Positions 1-5,035 of a stretch of DNA of 5,035 bases are shown piece after piece (within the stretch, counting starts at the first letter, position 1; the number at the start of each line of letters is the position of its first letter). A program made the translations under genes and the position numbers. The DNA is taken from contig JABIWD010000032.1 in assembly GCA_018701105.1 (NCBI GenBank), positions 1 through 5,035 on the forward strand. The letters are read 5' to 3'. This DNA comes from Candidatus Uhrbacteria bacterium. GTDB taxonomy: Bacteria > Patescibacteriota > Patescibacteriia > UBA9934 > UBA11717. The notes under the pieces were generated by a model. It did not search any database. It saw only the letters and a program-made list of their open reading frames with translations, and was not told where the DNA came from.

Positions 1-2707
1 CCTCCGCAGCAGAACAGATCTGCGCGTAGTTTGCACACAAAGCGTTATCTGACGGATCACCAGTACATCCAAGATAGTCTGGAGCGATCTTTATGTTGGT
101 CGTCTCTTTATTGGCGTACCCTGAATGGAAGTCTGTAGTCACTTCTGCTTCGTCAACCTGAATAGCGTCTAGGTAAATCGTATCCACTAGTCCTTCTACT
201 ATAATGCTCATCCAAACATCTTCTGCCGGTGTTGAAAAAGTACAGCCGTATCGCGTCAAGGCATCGTCTGGAACACCCGCTTGATTCAACTCCAGCCACG
301 CACCTTCATCTGTACAATCCGATGTAACAGCAGGTGAAGGCATCGAGATCGCCGAAGATGCGTTGAGGGAGAAGCCGTCTTCGTCAGCAAACTCTAATCT
401 CATCTCAATACCGGATCCAAGCGTTGGTCCTGATATTGCAGTAAACGAGACTGTTACAAACTGGTTGGGATATAAATGGATTGGATCACGAGTAATCGCC
501 TCGCCTCCCGCATCAAGCTCTACGACGTCCGAACCTACCTGGAAACTTGACCCTGAGTAGATAGACGCGCTAGAGAAGTTCTGCAGGTAACTTACGTTAC
601 CATCCAGTGTCCAGAAATCAGGCACACCGTCTTGGTCGCCGTCTTGCTCAAAGCTTGGGTTGCGCACTGGGTTCAATGCGCTGTCGGCCGCTCGTACCAA
701 TTCCGTACATCCGTCGTCACCATCACCACAAGTAGCAACAGATGCGTTGAAGTACTGTCTAGTATTCTCGTTCGCAACTGTGGTTGTTGGGGTGGTGAAG
801 TCGTCAAATAAATCTTCGATCGTATCAAATACGAATCGATCGTCTGTCGGATCAAGATTAATAGGCTCTTCAGCTGTACTGCCATCATTCAGTTCTTTAA
901 CCGTGTTGTACCAAGTACAACCAACGTTATCGGCATCACAATTAGCGTAATCAACAGTAGTGGTTAAGAGACTATCTTTGACTCCAGTCCGACTTGTTAA
1001 AGTTAAACAACTCGCAAACTCAGCAGGACAAGAATCACCGTCAAAACGCCATGAGTTTCGCTCACGAGTACAGTAACCAAATCCTCCAATACACTTTCCA
1101 TTCTCATCCTCCTCGATACAACTAGGAGTATCTACACAAGTCTCATGACGAGTATCTGCGTTCTCGGCAAGAAGCGTTGCGCCCGTTACGTTTGCACGAC
1201 ACTGAGTTTCAGGATGCTTTATAACCCAGTTAGGGTCGATCAAGTGACACCATGGATTACTTGCACTAATTGGAGCATCTGGATTGTCTTCATTACAGTC
1301 GTCAAAACCTTCAACGATGGTATTCAAGTCCGTTGGACCTGTCACTTGCTTCGCCTTTAAAGCGGCCAGCTCCCACCCGACTGGAATAATACGAGCGATT
1401 CGCATCTTAACAAGGTTCGCATGACAGTAGCCGTATGTGTAACAGAAGGGGTCCTCGTTACGTGCAGTATCTTCACTGTCAATTAGAGACCATTCTCCAT
1501 GCAAAAATCCAGCATCGATAGCTTCTTTTACTGTCATCGTATCTCCTGCTGCAGCATACGACATCAACGTTGCAAAGTCCGACCCCATGACACAGTTGTT
1601 TGGTCCACGACTGGACGTTCCAGGACATGCGATAAATTCTTGAGTAACCACGTCGTAATCAGGAATACTTGATATCGGCGCAGACAACAATCCTTTGAAC
1701 TGATCTCTTGCGGAGTCGCGTCCGGCAACATCAATGAAGTCTGGATTGAAAACCCCTCCAGTCGTTGGCGGCTCAAACAGTCCACTGTAAATCTTGTTTG
1801 TAAGTTCCGAAAGCAATGTGTTCAAGAAAACCGAACCGGCAGACACACCAACTTGCAACAAAGCACCCTCGTTTCCGAACAACGAATCCTGCAACGCCTG
1901 AGATTGATTGTCCTGCTGTTTGTTAAGCTTATTCTTGAATTGGTCCTCTAGAACTGTGGAAGGTGTTTCCACGTTTCCTGTAATCACATCGCTCACGTCC
2001 TTAAACCTGTCGTTTGCCAATAGTTCGTCAGTCTTCACTGCCTTTTCTCCAGCAGCCTTATTGATCGAAGTTTCAATCGCGATGATAGATGCCGAGAGGT
2101 CCGTTCCTCCAGACGTAAACTGTGTAGCAAAGTCCTTGAAGATCTTATCCGGATTCAAGTTGTCTGCGGAAGACGCAATGAATCCTTCCCAGTTTGACGT
2201 AATACTTCTAAATTCACACTTAGGCTCCGGTCGCGCAGATCCGGATCCTGAAAGTCGTGCAATTCCAAGCTGAAGGTTGAGTCGCTTTGTAGGGTCAGTA
2301 GGTGCACAGATATCAAAATCGATACCAATGTCACCCAGCGTCCCCGAGAGCGATCCAATGGTTTCTCCCAGAACGTCCTCGAATAGATCCTGACCGTACT
2401 CCTCCACCGACCGGTACTCATACCCTGGAGACTGCCCCTTACCACCAGACGCAATAGCTATCGCAGCATCATAGGCCAGTCTATTGGCGACAAAAGAAAT
2501 TAGGTTAAGCAAAACTTGGATGATCACCACTCCCAATGGTTTATTTACAGCCTCTTCAACATTCTCCTTGATCTTTGCGGGGTTCAGCCCTGTATCAAAT
2601 GAGGGTTGAGCATTCGCAGGCATAGCAAAAAACAAAGAAGTCAGCACCATCATCACCGCCATGTATGCCAGTATCGTCTTCTGAAAAATGTTCTTTGCTT
2701 TATCCAT
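1..2707 (-). CDS. Giant exported cysteine-rich protein with CBM4/9-like domain, partial at its C-terminus
   Basis: One uninterrupted frame of 902 codons runs from ATG at 2707 off the left edge, so the C-terminus is missing. Residues 1-33 form a signal peptide: basic start (DKAK), hydrophobic core about 12-29, and likely cleavage after PANA, before Q34. A second hydrophobic stretch at about 58-75 (LGVVIIQVLLNLISFVANR) could be a membrane or amphipathic segment. Residues 90-350 are mixed helical and unrecognised, with two isolated cysteines (C134, C164). Residues 361-667 hold 17 cysteines, many in Cx5C or Cx6C pairs (422/428, 524/530, 539/546, 560/567, 590/597, 660/667). Residues about 679-862 resemble a CBM4/9-type jelly roll: it opens NPSFE...GVPDFW and closes IYLDAIQVDEA. 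This domain contains a possible calcium loop, DGDQDGVPD (689-697). Further cysteines (798, 822, 881, 891, 898) continue to the edge. The ATG lies 1 nt after the stop of the upstream membrane-protein gene, with no Shine-Dalgarno, suggesting coupled translation. An exported surface or envelope role with glycan binding is inferred; the N-terminal 640 residues match no family I recognise. Confidence 0.92.
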   Translation of the reverse strand, partial: MDKAKNIFQKTILAYMAVMMVLTSLFFAMPANAQPSFDTGLNPAKIKENVEEAVNKPLGVVIIQVLLNLISFVANRLAYDAAIAIASGGKGQSPGYEYRSVEEYGQDLFEDVLGETIGSLSGTLGDIGIDFDICAPTDPTKRLNLQLGIARLSGSGSARPEPKCEFRSITSNWEGFIASSADNLNPDKIFKDFATQFTSGGTDLSASIIAIETSINKAAGEKAVKTDELLANDRFKDVSDVITGNVETPSTVLEDQFKNKLNKQQDNQSQALQDSLFGNEGALLQVGVSAGSVFLNTLLSELTNKIYSGLFEPPTTGGVFNPDFIDVAGRDSARDQFKGLLSAPISSIPDYDVVTQEFIACPGTSSRGPNNCVMGSDFATLMSYAAAGDTMTVKEAIDAGFLHGEWSLIDSEDTARNEDPFCYTYGYCHANLVKMRIARIIPVGWELAALKAKQVTGPTDLNTIVEGFDDCNEDNPDAPISASNPWCHLIDPNWVIKHPETQCRANVTGATLLAENADTRHETCVDTPSCIEEDENGKCIGGFGYCTRERNSWRFDGDSCPAEFASCLTLTSRTGVKDSLLTTTVDYANCDADNVGCTWYNTVKELNDGSTAEEPINLDPTDDRFVFDTIEDLFDDFTTPTTTVANENTRQYFNASVATCGDGDDGCTELVRAADSALNPVRNPSFEQDGDQDGVPDFWTLDGNVSYLQNFSSASIYSGSSFQVGSDVVELDAGGEAITRDPIHLYPNQFVTVSFTAISGPTLGSGIEMRLEFADEDGFSLNASSAISMPSPAVTSDCTDEGAWLELNQAGVPDDALTRYGCTFSTPAEDVWMSIIVEGLVDTIYLDAIQVDEAEVTTDFHSGYANKETTNIKIAPDYLGCTGDPSDNALCANYAQICSAAE

Positions 2708-2708
2708 G

Positions 2709-3374
2709 CTACTGAGTCAAAATCGCATCGAGTGCACCGCTCTCTTGCAGTGATTTCAACGCCTCATCGAATAATACTCTCACCTCCTCGTCAGACAACC
2801 CGTCCACCGTCTCCTGATCTATCCCCTCTGCAACCAATGCTGCTCGGATATCGTCGGACGTCAGCGCTGTTAGCAACGCCTCTATGTCTCCCTCGTTCTC
2901 CAAGTTCACTCCAAGCCCAACCTCTTCAAACGGTAGCTTGTCCCTTGTGTCAGCTGCCACGAGCGGACTGTTCACCGCAACCTCTACTGTTCTGCCACAG
3001 CCCTGTCCTACAGGACAGTTTGGGTCGTCGCCACTTTTAATCTCCCGCCCATCATCAAACCCGTCAGAGTCTGAGTCAGCAAGATATGGACTGGTTCGGT
3101 AAACGTTCAGCTCATCGTAGTCGTTAATACCGTCGCTGTCCGTGTCTCGTTCTTTCTGAGCAGCTATTTCACTTGCAGCACGCTGGTCGTATGACTCGTA
3201 TCTTTCACCGTCGTAGCTTAATACGAAAGGTGCTTTTACCTGCTGAACCATGTAAGTCATGGACAGTCCTAGTCCCAACACACCAGTCACTCCAAAAACG
3301 ACAAAAGCGACCTTCTGTTCCAAAGAGAAAGTCGACCATCCTTTGCGGGATTGCTTATGCTTAGTGTCAGGCAT
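2709..3374 (-). CDS. Single-pass membrane protein with thrombospondin type 3 calcium-binding loops
   Basis: This 221-aa protein has a basic, cytoplasmic-type N-terminus (residues 1-21, rich in K and R), one transmembrane helix at about 22-43 (VAFVVFGVTGVLGLGLSMTY), and an acidic part that should lie outside the membrane. Two acidic loops of the thrombospondin-3/DxDxDG type follow: D77-D79-D81-G82 with D85 and E88, and D100-D102-D104-G105 with D108 and E111. Such loops bind calcium in known families. A short pair C120-x5-C126 (CPVGQGC) comes next. The rest (about 150-221) is strongly acidic and predicted helical (SDDIRAALVAEG, LSDEEVRVLFDEAL). It has no enzyme motif. The ATG at 3374 is preceded by an extended -10 promoter and no Shine-Dalgarno. 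The gene is first in an operon with the giant exported protein, only 1 nt downstream, so it may anchor, assemble or present that protein; this is inferred. The small size and uncleaved anchor argue against a free secreted TSP3 protein. Confidence 0.88.
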   Translation of the reverse strand: MPDTKHKQSRKGWSTFSLEQKVAFVVFGVTGVLGLGLSMTYMVQQVKAPFVLSYDGERYESYDQRAASEIAAQKERDTDSDGINDYDELNVYRTSPYLADSDSDGFDDGREIKSGDDPNCPVGQGCGRTVEVAVNSPLVAADTRDKLPFEEVGLGVNLENEGDIEALLTALTSDDIRAALVAEGIDQETVDGLSDEEVRVLFDEALKSLQESGALDAILTQ

Positions 3375-3387
3375 AATTTCTAGAGTT

Positions 3388-3396
3388 ATTATACCA
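3388..3396 (-). promoter_or_regulatory. Extended -10 promoter of the membrane-protein/giant-protein operon
   Basis: The minus strand reads TGGTATAAT, a perfect TGn-TATAAT extended -10 (hexamer at 3393-3388). At a 17-bp spacer the -35 hexamer would fall at 3416-3411 and read CAAATA, a poor match, as often tolerated with an extended -10. The expected start is near 3381, giving a leader of about 7 nt before the ATG at 3374. The upstream T overlaps the U-tract of the terminator that closes the rsmA cluster. Confidence 0.7.
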
Positions 3397-3431
3397 AAAA
3401 ACCCCGGGAATATTTGCTGATATTCGCGAGG
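3396..3431 (-). terminator. Rho-independent terminator after rsmA
   Basis: On the minus strand CCTCG-C-GAATAT (3431-3420) pairs with ATATTC-C-CGGGG (3413-3402) around the 6-nt loop CAGCAA, with a single C/C mismatch and one G-U wobble, followed directly by TTTTTT (3401-3396). The wobble is favourable only in minus-strand RNA (it would be C-A in plus-strand RNA), which fixes the orientation. It lies about 95 nt beyond the rsmA stop and separates the housekeeping cluster from the envelope operon. Confidence 0.85.
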
Positions 3432-3465
3432 TTATGCACAGGTAGGTCTAGATGAGAGCCGAGTA

Positions 3466-3498
3466 TTTTCAATTTTGCAATTCGGCAATTTTCAATTT
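3466..3498. repeat. Short AT-rich intergenic direct repeat (TTTTCAATTT)
   Basis: TTTTCAATTT occurs at 3466-3475 and again at 3489-3498. Between them is a small inverted element, TTGC/GCAA around an AATTCG-like core. The unit lies in the 152-bp gap downstream of rsmA. Just beyond it, 3502-3511 is the palindrome GAAGATCTTC, and 3512-3525 can form an AT-only hairpin (TTTCTT/AAGAAA). No U-run follows either, so I do not call them terminators. Function is unknown; similar AT-rich runs are common in intergenic DNA of CPR-type genomes. Confidence 0.5.
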
Positions 3499-3526
3499 AA
3501 GGAAGATCTTCTTTCTTTTAAGAAAA

Positions 3527-4333
3527 CTACTTGCAATTCTCGTGTGTAAGACTATACAGAGCTATCCAATCACCCACGGAAAGCTCCTCAGGCCGGGCCG
3601 TTTCTATGTATCCGAGCTTCTTTAACGCGACTTCGAGCTGCATGACGCTTACGCTCGGTAATGCTCCTAATGTTGTCTTTAGCTGTTTTCGTTTCTGTGA
3701 AAAGGCAACCTTAGCGAAGCGAATCAGTCTCTCCCTATCTTTGACACCACGAGCATGATTGCCCTCTTTCGAGTATAGATCGAGTCGCACGACAGCAGAC
3801 TCCACTTTGGGAGGCGGCGAGAATGCGTCTCTTGGCACATGGGCCACGAGTGACACCGACGCCGCGAGCTGCACAACTATTCCTAGTAGACTCATATCAC
3901 CCTTCCCCGCTAACAGCCTATCCGCGACCTCGCGCTGAATCATGATGATTGCGCGTTCTGGTTTATGATCGAGCCCGAGACTCCACTCGAGTATCTTCGA
4001 CGTAATGTTATATGGCACGTTACCAATAAGCACGTAGGGCTCGTCGTTGAAAATACGCTTGATGTCTTCGTTCTTCAATGAAAGAACATCCTGATTTAGG
4101 AGTTGTAAACGCTCAGACAGTACATTCTGTCGTGTTGTATCTATCGCCTCCTGGTCAATATCGACTGAGAGGACTTTCTTAGCTTTTAAAACGAGCTCCT
4201 TTGTAAGAACCCCTTCGCCTGGACCAATTTCTAAAACATTATCTGACTCCTCAATCGCGGCCGCCTCAATAATCGCAGCCACAACGCTATCATCGCGAAG
4301 AAAGTGCTGACCATAGAATTTCTTCTTGTGCAT
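3527..4333 (-). CDS. rsmA: 16S rRNA (adenine1518-N6/adenine1519-N6)-dimethyltransferase RsmA (KsgA)
   Basis: RsmA transfers four methyl groups from S-adenosylmethionine to two adjacent adenosines in the 3'-terminal helix of 16S rRNA, a late step in small-subunit maturation in the cytoplasm. The 268-aa length is close to the usual 260-275. All hallmarks of the KsgA/Dim1 family are visible: the N-terminal GQHFL (8-12), SAM motif I LEIGPGEGV (34-42), the acidic motif VDID (57-60), QDVL (81-84) and the catalytic motif NVPYN (105-109; consensus NLPYN). The C-terminal helical rRNA-binding part includes FSPPPKVESAVVRL and AFSQKRKQLKTTLG, also typical. The start MHKKKFYGQHFL fits the family, and the gene begins 12 nt after the tsaC stop with no Shine-Dalgarno, so it is probably co-transcribed. 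Nothing suggests inactivation. Loss of this enzyme gives kasugamycin resistance in other bacteria. Confidence 0.97.
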   Translation of the reverse strand: MHKKKFYGQHFLRDDSVVAAIIEAAAIEESDNVLEIGPGEGVLTKELVLKAKKVLSVDIDQEAIDTTRQNVLSERLQLLNQDVLSLKNEDIKRIFNDEPYVLIGNVPYNITSKILEWSLGLDHKPERAIIMIQREVADRLLAGKGDMSLLGIVVQLAASVSLVAHVPRDAFSPPPKVESAVVRLDLYSKEGNHARGVKDRERLIRFAKVAFSQKRKQLKTTLGALPSVSVMQLEVALKKLGYIETARPEELSVGDWIALYSLTHENCK

Positions 4334-4345
4334 AGATGAGTCTGG

Positions 4346-4936
4346 CTACAACTTAAACGATCCTTGTCGATGCACAACTACCTCTCCATCGATTACCTCA
4401 ATCACCATCGATGGCGGTGTAAACTTCAACTCTCCACCGTCAAAATACAAATCGGGCTCCATTCCAGATTTCTCAAATTGAGCAACAGCATCTTCAACTT
4501 TATAAGTAGATGGAGACTTATGTACGTTAGCAGACGTCGCAACAAGTGGAGCGTCGATCCCTGCGACAATCTCGCTTACCAAAGGATCGCTCGAAACACG
4601 CATACCTACAGACCCATCTTGCGCAAGATCGTCTGACATCTTCTTCTTACCAGGTGGCATAACTACTGTTAAAGGCCCTGGCCAATGTCGCTTAGCTAAC
4701 ATACGCGCAGTATCAGAAAACTCACCGTATTGCTCGGCCATTTCCATATCTTTCACAATCACTCGAATCGGCATGTCGTCAGACCGCTTCTTGATCGCCT
4801 TCACGCGCTTCACTGCCTCCGAATTAGTCGCGTCACAACCGATTCCGTAACAAGTCTCCGTAGGAAACACAACCACGCCTCCATTCTTCAAAACTTCGAC
4901 TGCTTCCTTAAGACTTTTTGTTATCCTTGCACTCAT
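4346..4936 (-). CDS. tsaC: L-threonylcarbamoyladenylate synthase, short TsaC/YrdC form
   Basis: The enzyme makes threonylcarbamoyl-AMP from threonine, bicarbonate and ATP, the activated intermediate for t6A at position 37 of ANN-decoding tRNAs; TsaD with its partners then transfers it. The 196-aa product is a single YrdC domain with FPTETCYGIGCDA (24-36), the nucleotide-binding KKRSDDMP (49-56), HWPGPLTVV (84-92), VGMRV (110-114) and PLVATSAN (130-137). It lacks the C-terminal Sua5 domain, so it is the short bacterial form (E. coli TsaC is about 190 aa). I chose ATG at 4936 (MSARITKSL) because it leaves the usual 20-25 residues before the PTET motif. An in-frame ATG at 4978 would add 14 atypical residues, and a TGA at 4984-4982 rules out anything further upstream. 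The start overlaps the end of the upstream epimerase gene by 29 nt; rsmA follows after 12 nt. Members of the wider YrdC family also occur in HypF, but the motifs and neighbours support TsaC. Confidence 0.94.
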   Translation of the reverse strand: MSARITKSLKEAVEVLKNGGVVVFPTETCYGIGCDATNSEAVKRVKAIKKRSDDMPIRVIVKDMEMAEQYGEFSDTARMLAKRHWPGPLTVVMPPGKKKMSDDLAQDGSVGMRVSSDPLVSEIVAGIDAPLVATSANVHKSPSTYKVEDAVAQFEKSGMEPDLYFDGGELKFTPPSMVIEVIDGEVVVHRQGSFKL

Positions 4937-5035
4937 TGTTCTGATTTGAACACCAATTAATCGTCTTCTCAATTCCATCCTTCACACTAGTCTTCGCCTC
5001 CCATCCCATAACCTCCTTTGCCAACGATGGGTCTA
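4908..5035 (-). CDS. NAD-dependent sugar epimerase/dehydratase, C-terminal fragment
   Basis: Only the last 41 residues lie in the window, read from the codon starting at 5033 to a TAA at 4910-4908. The peptide begins DPSLAKEVMGWEAKTSVKDG and continues IEKTINW, then a polar tail ending DNKKS. This matches the C-terminal signature of extended short-chain dehydrogenase/reductases acting on nucleotide sugars (D-x-S-x-A-K-x-x-x-G-W-x-x-x-x-x-x-x-x-G-I-x-x-T-I-x-W). UDP-glucose 4-epimerase, UDP-glucuronate decarboxylase and dTDP-glucose 4,6-dehydratase all share it, so the substrate cannot be named from this piece. Such enzymes supply activated sugars for envelope glycans. The gene runs into tsaC in a different frame with a 29-nt overlap, which implies co-transcription and probably translational coupling. 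The polar tail after INW may be a by-product of that overlap. Confidence 0.85.
   Translation of the reverse strand, partial: DPSLAKEVMGWEAKTSVKDGIEKTINWCSNQNNECKDNKKS

Noticed and set aside
1908..2273. Plus-strand open frame of 121 codons with some hydrophobic stretches.
   Set aside because: It is fully antisense to the continuous giant reading frame, has no ribosome binding site or promoter, and shows no recognisable domain.
3003..3018. Perfect inverted repeat CTGTCC-TACA-GGACAG.
   Set aside because: It falls inside the coding sequence for the CPVGQGC segment, has no following U-run and no flanking signal; it is probably a by-product of the codons.
2606..3040. Plus-strand open frame of 144 codons.
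   Set aside because: It lies opposite the TSP3 membrane gene and the start of the giant gene. Its product is a histidine, serine and proline-rich sequence with no motif, as expected from an antisense shadow.
3502..3525. Palindrome GAAGATCTTC and adjacent AT-only hairpin just after the rsmA stop, considered as a terminator.
   Set aside because: The stems are short or AT-only and no U-tract follows on the minus strand; the strong terminator at 3396-3431 explains termination better.
5004..5013. Strong Shine-Dalgarno-like AAAGGAGGTT on the minus strand followed by ATG.
   Set aside because: It lies within codons for the conserved epimerase peptide LAKEVMGW; the ATG is only 2 nt away and is the in-frame methionine of that peptide, so it is a coincidence of coding sequence.
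1..5035. Search for CRISPR arrays, tRNA or rRNA genes, insertion-sequence ends, and TGA recoding.
   Set aside because: No regularly spaced repeats, no cloverleaf-like or rRNA-like segments, no transposase frame or terminal inverted repeats, and no in-frame TGA in any supported gene were seen by eye.

Overview
The window is a compact stretch of bacterial chromosome with every supportable gene on the minus strand, so transcription runs from the right edge to the left edge. Base composition looks moderate. All frames read with the standard bacterial code: no in-frame TGA is needed, and the visible stops are TAA and TAG. The most likely source is an uncultivated Patescibacteria/CPR-type bacterium. 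The reasons are tight packing, no recognisable Shine-Dalgarno sequence at any chosen start, a short AT-rich intergenic repeat of TTTTCAATTT type, and a thrombospondin-type-3 membrane protein followed by a very large cysteine-rich secreted protein. This placement is an inference; no marker in the window proves it.

Right half (about 3527-5035): a conserved housekeeping cluster. In transcription order it holds the C-terminal tail of an NAD-dependent sugar epimerase/dehydratase (cut by the window edge), tsaC (YrdC/Sua5-family threonylcarbamoyl-AMP synthase, first step of tRNA t6A37) and rsmA/ksgA (16S rRNA adenine dimethyltransferase). The epimerase and tsaC overlap by 29 nt, and tsaC and rsmA are 12 nt apart, so they are probably one transcript. 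tsaC and rsmA both modify RNAs used in translation.

Intergenic region (3375-3526): the only real non-coding gap. It holds an AT-rich repeat, a strong intrinsic terminator closing the upstream cluster (3396-3431), and an extended -10 promoter (3388-3396) that begins in the terminator's U-tract. The predicted transcript starts only about 7 nt before the next ATG.

Left half (1-3374): a two-gene envelope operon driven by that promoter. The first gene encodes a 221-aa single-pass membrane protein with two DxDxDG calcium loops outside the membrane. One nucleotide after its stop begins an ORF of at least 902 codons that leaves the window at the left edge. It encodes an exported protein with a signal peptide, a long unrecognised N-terminal region, a cysteine-rich region with repeated Cx5-6C pairs, and a CBM4/9-like jelly-roll domain. 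The pair looks like a cell-surface system (adhesion, glycan binding or an envelope structure). It is the part of the window most likely to be undescribed.
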